A stretch of DNA of 64,000 nucleotides from Bifidobacterium sp. Lineage in GTDB: Bacteria; Actinomycetota; Actinomycetes; Actinomycetales; Bifidobacteriaceae. The stretch covers positions 310,001-374,000 of the forward strand of contig NZ_JALCLM010000001.1 in assembly GCF_022647885.1 (NCBI RefSeq). The letters are read 5' to 3'. The notes below the pieces were generated by a model, which ran no database searches, had not been told where the DNA came from, and worked only from the letters and a program-made list of their open reading frames with translations. This document shows, one piece after another, positions 25,126 through 35,143 of the stretch (within the stretch, counting starts at the first letter, position 1; each line of letters begins with the position of its first letter). The translations under genes and the position numbers were made by a program.

Positions 25126-26772
25126 ATGATGAAGAAGAGAATCGCAATGCGGATCTCCGCTGCGCTTGTGGCTGCCGCGACATTGTTCGGCGTGGCTGCC
25201 TGCGGGAACAGCTCCGCAAACAGCTCAAGTGGATCAGCTTCGAGTTCCGAGCTACTCCTGGGGGGAGATAGCGGAACTCCGACCTTCGTAAAGAACTTCA
25301 ACCCATTCGCAACCAACAAGCGCGTTGGAACCAACTACATATATGAGCCACTCATGGTGATGAACCCTGTTGATGGCAAAATGTCACCATTCCTGGCCAA
25401 GAGTTACAAAGTCGTGGATTCCAAAACAGTGCAGTACACGCTGCGTGACGGTGTGAAATGGCAGGACGGCAAGGCTCTCACCACTGATGATGTGCTCTTT
25501 AGCTTCAATTTGATGAAGAAGTATGCAGCACTCGACAGTTTGGGTGTTTGGCAGCGTATGTCAGATATCAGTGCCAGCGGTGATGTTATTACTATTAAGT
25601 TCAAGACGGATGACGTACCTGCAGTGAGCATCGTCAGCCAGCAGCTCATCGTTCCAGAGCACATCTGGAAGGATGTAAAAGATCCTGTTAAGTGGACGAA
25701 CACTGATCCAGTCGGTACCGGCCCATACAAGGTTGGCACGTTCAATCCAAACCAGTACACGATGACGAAGAGCACCACTTATTGGCAGGCCAATAAGGTT
25801 GCAGCCGCCACCCTAGTGCTGCCAGCATCCAACACTCAGATGGATATCGTGAGCAAAGGTTATGACTGGGCTTACGCTTACATGACTGATGTCAAGAAGA
25901 CCTGGCTCTCCAAGAACAGCAAGAATGCTTACTGGTTCCCTGCAGCTGGCGTGATCTCCCTGTATCCAAACCTCACCAAGGCACCATTTAACGATGTCAA
26001 CTTCCGCCAAGGCCTCAACTACGCTCTTGATCGCGATGCGATTGCTAAGAATGCTGAGGAAGGCTATATGGATTCTGCCGGCCAGAACGGTTTGATTCTT
26101 CCTGGTCAGAATGATTGGGTTAGCTCTGACATTCCTAACAAGGGCAAGATCACCCAAAGCACCAAAACTGCTTTGGAGTACTTCAAGAAGGCTGGGTATA
26201 CCCAACAAGATGGAAAGCTGGTCGACTCTTCAGGTAAGCAGGTCGAGCTCACTATCACCACCGCCAACGGATATTCAGATTGGCTCCGCGGCGTACAAAC
26301 CGTGCAAAAGCAACTTAGCGCAATCGGTATCAGCGTGAAGTTGACCCAGCCTCAGCCTGCTGCATACAACCAAGCTCTCAACAACGGTGACTTCGACTTA
26401 GCTGTTGGTGGCTTCGGTGGCAATGGCAGCGTGTACCAGGCTTATAACACCCTGCTGAACAGCGAATACGCGCTCCCAGTAGGAACGGCGACCACCAGCA
26501 ACTTCCAGCGCTACAAGAACGCCGACGTTGATACTCTGTTGACGAAGTTTAGGGCAACAACCAACACCAGCGATCAAAAGGAAATCATCAACCAACTGCA
26601 AAAGGTTGTGTATAACGAGGTTCCTGTTCTTGCAATGTTCTACGGCGGCAGCTGGGGTCTGTTCAACAGTGACAAGTTCACCGGATGGCCAAGTGAGGAC
26701 GATCCATACTCCCTCCCTGTTCCATACGCGCAGTGCTCATTGTTGATCCTTACCCATCTCAAGAAGGCGTGA
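25126..26772 (+). CDS. ABC transporter substrate-binding lipoprotein, family 5
   Basis: 548 residues. Signal peptide with lipobox (LFGVAACG) and a Ser-rich linker, then the family 5 (peptide/nickel/oligosaccharide) fold: SFNLMKKYAALDSLGVW, GTGPYKVGTFNPNQYTM, PFNDVNFRQGLNYALDRDAIA (pieces), and WLRGVQTVQKQLSAIGISVK. Family 5 proteins also bind beta-gluco-oligosaccharides, as known for Thermotoga cellobiose/laminaribiose transporters; the neighbouring LacI, GH94 and GH3 genes favour a sugar ligand over peptides. ATG 25126 or 25129 gives the proper signal peptide. Confidence 0.85.
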   Translation: MMKKRIAMRISAALVAAATLFGVAACGNSSANSSSGSASSSELLLGGDSGTPTFVKNFNPFATNKRVGTNYIYEPLMVMNPVDGKMSPFLAKSYKVVDSKTVQYTLRDGVKWQDGKALTTDDVLFSFNLMKKYAALDSLGVWQRMSDISASGDVITIKFKTDDVPAVSIVSQQLIVPEHIWKDVKDPVKWTNTDPVGTGPYKVGTFNPNQYTMTKSTTYWQANKVAAATLVLPASNTQMDIVSKGYDWAYAYMTDVKKTWLSKNSKNAYWFPAAGVISLYPNLTKAPFNDVNFRQGLNYALDRDAIAKNAEEGYMDSAGQNGLILPGQNDWVSSDIPNKGKITQSTKTALEYFKKAGYTQQDGKLVDSSGKQVELTITTANGYSDWLRGVQTVQKQLSAIGISVKLTQPQPAAYNQALNNGDFDLAVGGFGGNGSVYQAYNTLLNSEYALPVGTATTSNFQRYKNADVDTLLTKFRATTNTSDQKEIINQLQKVVYNEVPVLAMFYGGSWGLFNSDKFTGWPSEDDPYSLPVPYAQCSLLILTHLKKA

Positions 26773-26795
26773 TCGCCTGTATCTCGAGTTTCTCG

Positions 26796-26829
26796 GGAAG
26801 GAGGGCGGCATAACAGCTGCCCTCTTTCC
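26796..26829 (+). terminator. Intercistronic hairpin after the binding-protein gene
   Basis: GGAAGGAGGGC pairs with GCCCTCTTTCC (one mismatch) in the 96-nt gap before the permease. It probably attenuates or stabilises so that more binding protein than permease is made. Confidence 0.6.
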
Positions 26830-26868
26830 CTGCTCTCCCCATTCGTATTAGTGTGAAAGGTCGTTTTC

Positions 26869-27846
26869 GTGCGATACTTCCTAGGAAAAATCGGCTTGTT
26901 CCTGTTGACGCTGTGGGCGGCAATAACGGTCAACTTCATGTTGCCTCGTTTGATGCCGGGTTCACCGGCGGATGCCGCAATCGCCAAGCTCGCTCAGAAC
27001 GGCCCTGTGACCGCGGAAATGCGAACTGCAATCGAAGCGCAGCTCGGTGTCCCATCGGGATCAGTGTGGTCTCAGTACGTGCAATATCTCAACAACGTTA
27101 TTCATTTTGATTTCGGTGTTTCATACAGTTACTTCCCTCAGACGGTATCTAGTCTGATTGGTACAGCTTTGCCTTATACGCTGACCTTGGTCGGCTTGGT
27201 TACTATACTGGCCTTCATCTTGGGAACCTTTATCGGAGCAGCTGCAGCATGGAAGCGCGGTTCAGCTTTAGATACCGTTGCTGTTGTCGGCAGCCAGTTC
27301 CTCTCCGCTTTGCCTTACTTCTGGATTTCACTATTGTTCCTGTACTTCCTCGGCTATCAGCTGGGCTGGTTCCCAACATCCGGTGCATATTCAGCTGAAG
27401 TGGTTCCAGGATTCAATTGGTCTTTCATCTCCGATGCCATTTATCACGCCATTATGCCGGCGTGCACCATTCTCATAACGTCTATGGGCGGATACATTTC
27501 CGGCATGCGTATGACCATGGTTGGAACATTAGGAGAAGACTATGTGACCTTTGCAGAAGCGAACGGTCTACGTAACCGCACAGTAATGCTCAAATACGCT
27601 GCACGTAATGCTATCCTCCCGAATATCACATCCTTCGGTCTGGTTCTCGGAGGCGTTGTTGGTGGCTCGTTGCTGGTTGAAACGGTATTTAACTACCCAG
27701 GCATCGGCATGCTGCTCTATCGCGCAGTTACTAATCAGGATTATCCATTAATGCAGTCACTGTTCCTCATGGTCACCGCTAGCGTGCTCGTGGCGAACTT
27801 CATTGTGGACATTCTCTACGGCATTCTTGATCCAAGGACACGATGA
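26869..27846 (+). CDS. ABC transporter permease, DppB/OppB type
   Basis: 325 residues, six predicted helices. The N-terminus FLTLWAAITVNFMLPRLMPGSPAD (pieces) and the EAA loop EANGLRNRTVMLKYAARNAILP are characteristic. GTG start 26869. The stop overlaps the start of the next permease (ATGATG). Forms the channel with 27843-28757. Confidence 0.88.
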   Translation: MRYFLGKIGLFLLTLWAAITVNFMLPRLMPGSPADAAIAKLAQNGPVTAEMRTAIEAQLGVPSGSVWSQYVQYLNNVIHFDFGVSYSYFPQTVSSLIGTALPYTLTLVGLVTILAFILGTFIGAAAAWKRGSALDTVAVVGSQFLSALPYFWISLLFLYFLGYQLGWFPTSGAYSAEVVPGFNWSFISDAIYHAIMPACTILITSMGGYISGMRMTMVGTLGEDYVTFAEANGLRNRTVMLKYAARNAILPNITSFGLVLGGVVGGSLLVETVFNYPGIGMLLYRAVTNQDYPLMQSLFLMVTASVLVANFIVDILYGILDPRTR

Positions 27847-28757
27847 TGGCACAACATAATAAACAACATTCTCACGCAAAAAATGACGATGTGGATACTA
27901 GTCCTTTCACAGTAATTAAGCGCAGCTTCCTCACCATATGGGAAGTACCGAAAGCACGATTCGGTATCATCGTGTTCTGTTTCTTTGTGCTTCTGGCAAT
28001 CTTTGGCCCGATGCTTACACCGTACGATCCACGAGCAAGCATTTTTGATCGAGGTATACAACCTAACGCTCAACACTGGCTCGGTACCACAGCAACTGGT
28101 GAGGACGTGTTGTCACAGCTGATGTATGGTGCGAGAATCTCAGTGTTCGTTGCACTGGTGGCAGGTTTTCTCTCAACGGTTATCGCGGTGCTGGTAGGTC
28201 TGTGCTGGGGATATATTCGTTCATTCGCAGGCGAATTCATCGGATTTATCGTCAACATGTTCCTGGTTATTCCGTCACTGCCATTGATGATTGTTATCGC
28301 AGCGTATCTGCAGAACGGCGGTCTGCTAGTCATCATCATGGTTATGGTCTTGACTGGTTGGGCTTGGGGAGCGCGTGTGCTGAGGTCGCAGACGCAGTCA
28401 CTACGTTCGCGCGATTTCGTTACCGCTGCCACGTTCAGTGGCGAAGGTTCGATGCGAGTGATACTGCATGAGATATTTCCAAATATGCTCTCACTGATCA
28501 TTTCAGGATTCTTTGGATCAGCAACTGCTTCAGCATTAGCAGAAGCAGGTCTGGAATTCCTTGGTCTTGGTGATTCAACCACAGTCAGCTGGGGCACGAT
28601 GCTCTACTGGGCACAAAATAACAATGCCTTGCTTACAGGGCAATGGGTGCTGCTGTTCGCTCCAGGTCTGATGATTGCATTACTTGCTGCCTCTATGGCA
28701 TTCATTAATTTTGGTGTGGATCGCTTGAGCAATCCTCGTCTTCGTGAAGGGAACTGA
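27843..28757 (+). CDS. ABC transporter permease, DppC/OppC type
   Basis: 304 residues, six helices with the long N-terminal cytoplasmic part. FGPMLTPYDP and HWLGTTATGEDVLSQLMYGARISV are the OppC signature segment; LEFLGLGDSTTVSWGTML closes the domain. Start overlaps the previous stop, and its stop overlaps the ATPase start (TGATG). Confidence 0.88.
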   Translation: MMAQHNKQHSHAKNDDVDTSPFTVIKRSFLTIWEVPKARFGIIVFCFFVLLAIFGPMLTPYDPRASIFDRGIQPNAQHWLGTTATGEDVLSQLMYGARISVFVALVAGFLSTVIAVLVGLCWGYIRSFAGEFIGFIVNMFLVIPSLPLMIVIAAYLQNGGLLVIIMVMVLTGWAWGARVLRSQTQSLRSRDFVTAATFSGEGSMRVILHEIFPNMLSLIISGFFGSATASALAEAGLEFLGLGDSTTVSWGTMLYWAQNNNALLTGQWVLLFAPGLMIALLAASMAFINFGVDRLSNPRLREGN

Positions 28758-30442
28758 TGATGAGCTTACTGAATGTTGAGCATCTGTCTATCGATTATGA
28801 TGTGCCCGACAGCGAGCCATTCAAAGCGGTGAAGGATGCCTCATTTGAGTTGGAACAAGGAGAGTTCGTTGGACTGGTCGGTGAATCAGGATCAGGAAAG
28901 TCGACTCTAGGCTTCGCTCTTACTAGGCTTTCAAAGCCACCGGCACGCATCAGTGAAGGTAAAGTGCTCTTTGATGGTGTGGATATCACCGAGATGAGTG
29001 CTGAACAACTGCGAGCACAACGTCACGGTGGTTTCGCGATGGTGCTGCAGTCTGGCATGAACGCATTAAATCCGGTGCGAACTATACAGAAGCACTTCAA
29101 CGATATTTTCCAGGCACATAACCACGTGGAAAAGAGTCGGTGGACTTCACGAGCGCAGGAGTTAATACAGAAAGTTGGCCTGCCACAGGAGACACTGAAT
29201 AGATTCCCAGGAGAACTCTCCGGAGGTATGCGTCAGCGTGTGTCAATTGCTTTGGCTTTATCTCTTGAGCCAAGACTTATGGTTTTTGACGAGCCAACCA
29301 CCGCATTAGATGTATTAGTGCAGCACGAAGTAATGGAAACTATCCGTTCACTGCAGAAAAGCGAAGGATTCACAGCAATCCTTATCAGCCATGACCTTGG
29401 TATCGTGTTGGAATCAACGTCGCGCGTCATGGTAATGCACGATGGCATCATTGTTGAAGATGCGACCAGTGAGGAGATCCTCAAACACCCTAAGGCCGAC
29501 TACACCAAGATGCTGTTGAGTCATTATGATGACCCGAGAGCTGTTGAAGTCTCTGTTCCAGGGCTTAAGAAGCGTGGAGAGCAGCAATTCGAAGGGCAGC
29601 TTACTGAGCAGCAGAAGAATGACCTGACTATTACGGTTTCTAATGCCAGCAAGGTGTATCAGGGTCGACGCCGCGGTGAAAAGCCTGTTAAGGCTTTTAC
29701 TGATGTATCCTTCACGCTTAAGCCGGGTGAGGCAATGGCGTTGGTCGGTGCATCTGGTTCAGGCAAATCGACCATTGCTAGGGCTATTACCGGCGTGGAG
29801 CGCCCTACTACTGGTGAGATTACCTTCGGTTCAACGCGAATCGATAAAATCAAAAGTAAGCGGGATCTTCGCAAGTTGCATTCGGATATCCAGATGGTAT
29901 TCCAAGACCCATATGCGGCCTTAAATCCTCTGCACACCGTCGAATACACCCTGATGCGTCCAATTCTCAACTACACAGAGCTTCGTGGCAAAGCAGCGAG
30001 AAATAGAATGCTTGAGCTCCTCGAAACAGTAGGTTTGGTACCTACTGAGCTCTATACCTCGAAGTTGCCGCATCAGCTTTCTGGTGGACAGCGTCAGCGA
30101 GTGGTTATTGCGCGTGCGCTTGCTAGCGATCCCAAGGTGCTTGTGGCTGATGAACCTGTGTCCATGCTCGACATGACTCTGCGTTCCGGAATTCTGGCTT
30201 TGCTGGATGATCTTCGAGTGCGTTTGAACGTCAGCATGCTGTACATCACGCACGACTTGCTGAGTGCACGTTTGATTACTGACAAGATCATGGTCCTCAA
30301 CAAAGGGCAGGTAGTTGAGCGTGGCGATACTGCATATGTGTTGCAGCATCCAAAGGACGAATACACCATCAAACTACTCAACGCGATTCCTAATCTTGGT
30401 ACTGAGCATAAGAATCGTATTGTCGAGGGAACGACCAAGTAG
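28757..30442 (+). CDS. Fused double ATP-binding protein (DppD-DppF type)
   Basis: 561 residues with two complete nucleotide-binding domains. Domain 1: GESGSGKST, LSGGMRQRVSIALAL, VFDEPTTALD. Domain 2: GASGSGKST, LSGGQRQRVVIARALA, VADEPVSMLD. A linker of about 40 polar residues (near 260-300) joins them. In most Opp/Dpp systems these are two genes; single-chain fusions occur in some actinobacteria and in Gsi/Yej-type systems. Energises the importer. GAAGGGA before the start. Confidence 0.9.
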   Translation: MMSLLNVEHLSIDYDVPDSEPFKAVKDASFELEQGEFVGLVGESGSGKSTLGFALTRLSKPPARISEGKVLFDGVDITEMSAEQLRAQRHGGFAMVLQSGMNALNPVRTIQKHFNDIFQAHNHVEKSRWTSRAQELIQKVGLPQETLNRFPGELSGGMRQRVSIALALSLEPRLMVFDEPTTALDVLVQHEVMETIRSLQKSEGFTAILISHDLGIVLESTSRVMVMHDGIIVEDATSEEILKHPKADYTKMLLSHYDDPRAVEVSVPGLKKRGEQQFEGQLTEQQKNDLTITVSNASKVYQGRRRGEKPVKAFTDVSFTLKPGEAMALVGASGSGKSTIARAITGVERPTTGEITFGSTRIDKIKSKRDLRKLHSDIQMVFQDPYAALNPLHTVEYTLMRPILNYTELRGKAARNRMLELLETVGLVPTELYTSKLPHQLSGGQRQRVVIARALASDPKVLVADEPVSMLDMTLRSGILALLDDLRVRLNVSMLYITHDLLSARLITDKIMVLNKGQVVERGDTAYVLQHPKDEYTIKLLNAIPNLGTEHKNRIVEGTTK

Positions 30443-30448
30443 GAAATC

Positions 30449-31336
30449 ATGTCTTCTCAACACTCGAAAATTCACGAAGGACAAGCTTTTGGCTGCCTTC
30501 CAATACCAGATAATGTGCAAGCACTAGTTATTGACGCCACAGTTGGTCCGATAACGGCTATTCATGCCCCTGTTGCAGAAGGGACTCCAGCCAAAGGCAC
30601 AGCTTTGTTCATACCGGGCTTTACGGGAAGCAAAGAAGATTTTTATGATATCTTTGCTCTTCTACCAGGGCTTGGTTGGGATGTTTGGGCATACTCTCAG
30701 CGTGGTCAAGGTGATTCTGTGGCTCCGCAGGGAGTCCAAGCTTACGGAAGAGATCAAACCGCTACTGATGCTTTAGAAATCGCAGGCATCATTACTGAGG
30801 CTTCAGGTTGTGATGGTATTCACTTGTTGGGGCACAGTTTCGGCGGACTTGTTGCACAAGCAAGCGTAATAAAGAATCCGAAGCCATTCCGGAGTCTGAC
30901 GTTGATGAGTTCAGGCCCTCATGGTTGGCCAGGCAGAAAGGCTGACCTGCGCGAACGGCTTCTGGACAGTAAAGGCGTAGATCTCTGGCGCTTGGATAAT
31001 CCAGACAAAGCTGATTGGCCGGATAGCAAACTTGATGTGCTACAGCGCTTTCTACGGGAGCGTTCGGAGCGAACAAGTACCGAACAGCTCCTTGGCGCAA
31101 TAGACCAGCTCGCTAACGTGCATGACACAACGTTCGAGGTGAAAGATACCAAACTCCCCGTACTGGTGTTCCATGGAGAAGATGACAACTGGGCTTGGCC
31201 ACAGGAATGGCAACATCGCATGGCAAAGCTCATTGGCGCAAGATATGAAATCATCCCTGATGCGGCACATTGCCCGAACGGTGAAAACCCCGTTCCGACG
31301 GCGGCACTGCTTGACGAATTCTGGTCACAGCACTGA
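30449..31336 (+). CDS. Alpha/beta hydrolase in the glucan operon
   Basis: 295 residues. ALFIPGFTGSKEDF, nucleophile elbow GHSFGG, acid loop FHGEDDNWAWP and catalytic His in AAHCPNGE form a full triad; the core resembles haloperoxidase/monoglyceride-lipase-like hydrolases. No signal peptide, so it acts inside the cell. Only 6 nt after the ATPase stop, hence in the operon. It might remove an acyl decoration from imported oligosaccharides; this is speculation. Confidence 0.78.
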   Translation: MSSQHSKIHEGQAFGCLPIPDNVQALVIDATVGPITAIHAPVAEGTPAKGTALFIPGFTGSKEDFYDIFALLPGLGWDVWAYSQRGQGDSVAPQGVQAYGRDQTATDALEIAGIITEASGCDGIHLLGHSFGGLVAQASVIKNPKPFRSLTLMSSGPHGWPGRKADLRERLLDSKGVDLWRLDNPDKADWPDSKLDVLQRFLRERSERTSTEQLLGAIDQLANVHDTTFEVKDTKLPVLVFHGEDDNWAWPQEWQHRMAKLIGARYEIIPDAAHCPNGENPVPTAALLDEFWSQH

Positions 31337-31557
31337 GCGATTGATAACGAGCAATAGCCCTTGTAGGTGGCTGCGTAGCCAAATGCTAAGTGATATTGCT
31401 CGACACCAATCAATGTGGCGACTCTCTTGGGTATCGGCCATAAGTGAATCAGCATCTTTAGCACAGTTTGAAGCTGTCTGGCAAGGGCAATACACCGCAC
31501 ATTCGGCGGTCGGGGATACGACGACCGCCATCATTACTGATAACGAAGGATATGACC

Positions 31558-34500
31558 ATGACTGTTGACCCTCAGGATTCCAATATTCCTGATAACCAAA
31601 CCCCAACATGGGCGAATTGGAAGCAGAAGCAGGAATCTGATCTGACCATCACGAACGGAGATGTGCGTATTGCGTTCACCGAATTCGGCGACATTACTAG
31701 CATCAGCTCAGGTGAACTTCAAATTTCACAGTACTCTCCAAGTATGCATGACGCAGGCATCGCCGGTTTGTGGTTGCGTCGTCATGATCAGGAAGGGATT
31801 GTTAGTGCTCCGCTGATTGGTGTCAGATCACACTCAGCTTGGGGATTAGCACAGGGTGCAGCTGTCTGGAAGGGCTCCGATTTAGGCGCTTCATGGGTGG
31901 TTACCCTGTCTATCGATCCGCAGTCTGCACTGTGGGCTTGGAACGTTAGCGTTACCCCTGACAATGAATCTGTGTCATCGTCTACTGGCACTGAGTGGGA
32001 TATTGTCACCGAGCAAGATCTAGCTCTAGCTCCCAAAGCCCAAGCGCTTACCAGTGAACCGTATATTTCTCAGTACATTGCTTACAGAACGGCTGAGCTT
32101 CCTGAACTTGGACGTGTTGTGGCAGCTCGCCAAACCATGTCTTGCGCTCCCCAGATGCCATTGCTAGTGAGCGCCATCAGAGAAGGTGCTCGTGCACATC
32201 TCACTGACGGATTTGATTTCTTCGGTAAGCAGGCTCGTTTAGGCGCTCATCCACAGGTGTTGGATGATCCAACGTGGAATGACGGCTTTACTAATCAATA
32301 CGAATTCGGCATGATTGCCTTGCTCTCTCAGCCTCGTAAGGATGAGCAACAGGACCAGCAGCAGTCGTTGGAATGGACGCAAGTTTTTGCCTTCGATCCT
32401 GACTTCCGCGGTGAGATGCCAGAAGCATGTAAAGAATATACGCAACGAGCACTCGCACGACTTGACGTCTTCCTCACGGATTCTATTGCTGACGTGCAAG
32501 ATATCAAGCTGACCCCTGCTGGGGAGGCCAGGACGGAGGATGGACACGGTCCTTCTCTGCTTGCCATTGCTCCTGTACTCGATGGTGATGATCTCACTGA
32601 CGAAGATTTTCTTGCTCTCGGTAACGGCGAAATCACGGATCAGGAATCAGATGAACGTGGACATGTATTGTCATACTTCGCTGACAGAGCTACTCATGTG
32701 GTTTCCAAGGCGAAAGAGCTGCTAGTCAGCCGTTCACACGGGCAGATTTTGCTGGCGGGTAGTGTTCAAACACCAGACCGTCCTGTTCTCGCTTCAACGT
32801 CGTATGCCCCAGGGGTTTTCGCTTCTCATATCGTGTTTGGCAACACCAACATGAATCGTCTGATCTCTGTGCAACGCACGAGTTTGAACCTCTTACGTTC
32901 TGAGGGTATGCGCATCTTAGTGCGCAAGAATGATCAGTGGCAGATGCTGGGCGTTCCCTCAGCCTTCATCATGGAATTAGGCGGATCACGATGGGTGTAC
33001 CGCTTCGGTGAGCAGACTATAACCGTTAGCACAACAGCATGCGCTCAGCGTGATGCTCTGAAGTTGCAGTTCGAGTCGAGTGAACCACTGGATATCATGG
33101 TGAGCGCAGATGTGGAATTCCCTGAGAATTGGACTACTCGGAGTATCAATAATGCTGAACACATCGATGCAATCCAGCTAACACCTGCCGCTGGAACCTC
33201 AATTGAAGGTCATTGCCCGAAACTGAGCTATGTGTTTGCAGCTCAAGATGCACAAATCAGTGGTGACGGTCCCTTATTTGGTTTGGACTCTGCACAATCT
33301 GAAGGTTCAGCAGTGTTGACCTTTAGTAAGCAACAGGCGAGCCAATTCAAACTGGTGGTAGCAGCGAGTATGGATTCATCCGCTGAAGCTGTCGAATGCG
33401 CCAACACCGTGTTGCAGGATGACACATCGCTGCTTGATGAGTTAAGTGCACAGTTCGAATATATCAATGGCTTTATGGACGATTTCAGCATTCATGATGG
33501 TGGAAGGCTGAACGAGTGGAATGAGGGAGCTCCGTGGTTTGTTCAGAACGCACTAGTCCACTTCCTTTCTCCGCACGGTCTTGAACAGTATTCGGGAGCT
33601 GCATGGGGCACGCGTGACGTCTGCCAAGGGCCCTTCGAAATGGCTTTAGCTTTTGGTCACTTCGACATTGCGCATGACATCATTCTCAAGGTCTTCGGAC
33701 ATCAGAATCCTGATGGCTCCTTGCCGCAGTGGTTCATGTTCGACGAATATGCAGAAATGTTCCAGCACGATTCTCATGGAGACATTCCTGTTTGGCCTCT
33801 TATGGCGGTGTATGAATACCTTGAGGCAGGTGGTGACCGAGCTCTACTTAGTGAAGCAGTAGATTATTGGGATGATGCCAATCACACTGGTGCCACACCC
33901 ACCGTTGCTGATCACCTTGAACAAACACTTGAATATATTCGCACTCATCGTGTGCCGGGGACAGAACTCTTCTGCTACGGCGAGGGTGATTGGGACGATA
34001 CATTGCAACCAGCACAGCAGTCAATGAAGAAAGAAATGGCTTCAACCTGGACTATTGCTTTGCTATTCCAAGCAACCACGGCATTGCATCGTTTACTCGG
34101 TGAGCTTGGCTATGCTGATTTGGCTGAAGAATTCAACGCTGAGGCTCAAGGCATTAAGCAGCAGTTCGCTAGCAACTTTATTTATGACGATGTGCTTGCG
34201 GGCTATGTAGTATTCACAGCAGACGGTCCAATGCCAGTAATTCACCCCGAAGATACGCGTACAGGACTTAACTATCGCCTAATTCCGATGACTCGGTCAA
34301 TTATCGCTGGCTTACTGTCGCCACAAGGTGCACACAGCCACGAAGAGCTGATTGAGGAACATCTACATTACCCTGATGGTGTGCGTCTGATGAATCAGCC
34401 GGCCCACTATCAAGATGGCATTACCACCTACTTCAAACGTGGTGAGCAGGCAGCAAATATCGGGCGAGAAATAGGTCTGATGTATACGCATGCGCATATT

Positions 34501-35067
34501 CGCTACACTGAAGCACTTTCTCAGCTTGGTAGAGATACGGTGGCTGAAGAGCTGCTGCGTATCAGTCCTGTAAATCAATTTAAGCGGATGAGTACCAGCG
34601 AAATACGACAGCGGAACTGCTATTTTGCATCGTCAGATGCCGATTTCCCTGACCGTTACACAGCTGCGGAGCAGTGGAATCGTTTGAAGGCTGGTGCAAC
34701 TGATCCGGTCGGCGTGCGGGGCGGTTGGCGTGTGTACTCATCAGGCCCGGGAATTTATCTGCGTCAGATGGTTCAGCACGTATTTGGCTTGCAATTGCAT
34801 ACCGATAGTGTGTCAATTGACCCAATTATGAAGTTGGAAGACGACGGTGTGAGTGTACAGCTTAATCTATTTGGCACCAAGCGAACCTTGCGCTATCACC
34901 TCAGCGATGATGATGCACCGGTTGTGGTGTCAGTTGAAGGTAAACAGTTGAGCGGCAATCCTTATGATCTCCCGTACCGTCGAGGAGGGCTAGTGGTCAG
35001 TGCTCAAACCTTAGAAGGCGCTGATGTGATTGATATTAGTGTTGGTGTTCACCGAGCGAAGATCTGA
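31558..35067 (+). CDS. GH94-type phosphorylase, 1,2-beta-oligoglucan phosphorylase-like
   Basis: 1169 residues, cytoplasmic. N-terminal beta-sandwich domains (to about 620) precede an (alpha/alpha)6 barrel. In the barrel QYSGAAWGTRDVCQGPFEMA, PDGSLPQWFMFDEY and GEGDWDDTLQPAQQ (GDWDD at 810-814, matching the DWND general-acid motif of GH94) are visible. Length and pattern fit 1,2-beta-oligoglucan phosphorylases such as Lin1839 of Listeria innocua, which release alpha-glucose 1-phosphate from beta-1,2-glucans. Another GH94 or a GH36-like activity is possible. ATG 31558 has GAAGGA 7 nt upstream. Confidence 0.68.
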   Translation: MTVDPQDSNIPDNQTPTWANWKQKQESDLTITNGDVRIAFTEFGDITSISSGELQISQYSPSMHDAGIAGLWLRRHDQEGIVSAPLIGVRSHSAWGLAQGAAVWKGSDLGASWVVTLSIDPQSALWAWNVSVTPDNESVSSSTGTEWDIVTEQDLALAPKAQALTSEPYISQYIAYRTAELPELGRVVAARQTMSCAPQMPLLVSAIREGARAHLTDGFDFFGKQARLGAHPQVLDDPTWNDGFTNQYEFGMIALLSQPRKDEQQDQQQSLEWTQVFAFDPDFRGEMPEACKEYTQRALARLDVFLTDSIADVQDIKLTPAGEARTEDGHGPSLLAIAPVLDGDDLTDEDFLALGNGEITDQESDERGHVLSYFADRATHVVSKAKELLVSRSHGQILLAGSVQTPDRPVLASTSYAPGVFASHIVFGNTNMNRLISVQRTSLNLLRSEGMRILVRKNDQWQMLGVPSAFIMELGGSRWVYRFGEQTITVSTTACAQRDALKLQFESSEPLDIMVSADVEFPENWTTRSINNAEHIDAIQLTPAAGTSIEGHCPKLSYVFAAQDAQISGDGPLFGLDSAQSEGSAVLTFSKQQASQFKLVVAASMDSSAEAVECANTVLQDDTSLLDELSAQFEYINGFMDDFSIHDGGRLNEWNEGAPWFVQNALVHFLSPHGLEQYSGAAWGTRDVCQGPFEMALAFGHFDIAHDIILKVFGHQNPDGSLPQWFMFDEYAEMFQHDSHGDIPVWPLMAVYEYLEAGGDRALLSEAVDYWDDANHTGATPTVADHLEQTLEYIRTHRVPGTELFCYGEGDWDDTLQPAQQSMKKEMASTWTIALLFQATTALHRLLGELGYADLAEEFNAEAQGIKQQFASNFIYDDVLAGYVVFTADGPMPVIHPEDTRTGLNYRLIPMTRSIIAGLLSPQGAHSHEELIEEHLHYPDGVRLMNQPAHYQDGITTYFKRGEQAANIGREIGLMYTHAHIRYTEALSQLGRDTVAEELLRISPVNQFKRMSTSEIRQRNCYFASSDADFPDRYTAAEQWNRLKAGATDPVGVRGGWRVYSSGPGIYLRQMVQHVFGLQLHTDSVSIDPIMKLEDDGVSVQLNLFGTKRTLRYHLSDDDAPVVVSVEGKQLSGNPYDLPYRRGGLVVSAQTLEGADVIDISVGVHRAKI

Positions 35068-35143
35068 AGTAAGCATCTGAAAGTGCAGTGTGACCTTGCC
35101 TCAGAACGTTCTCGGGCGGGGTTGCGCACAATAGGGAGAAATC

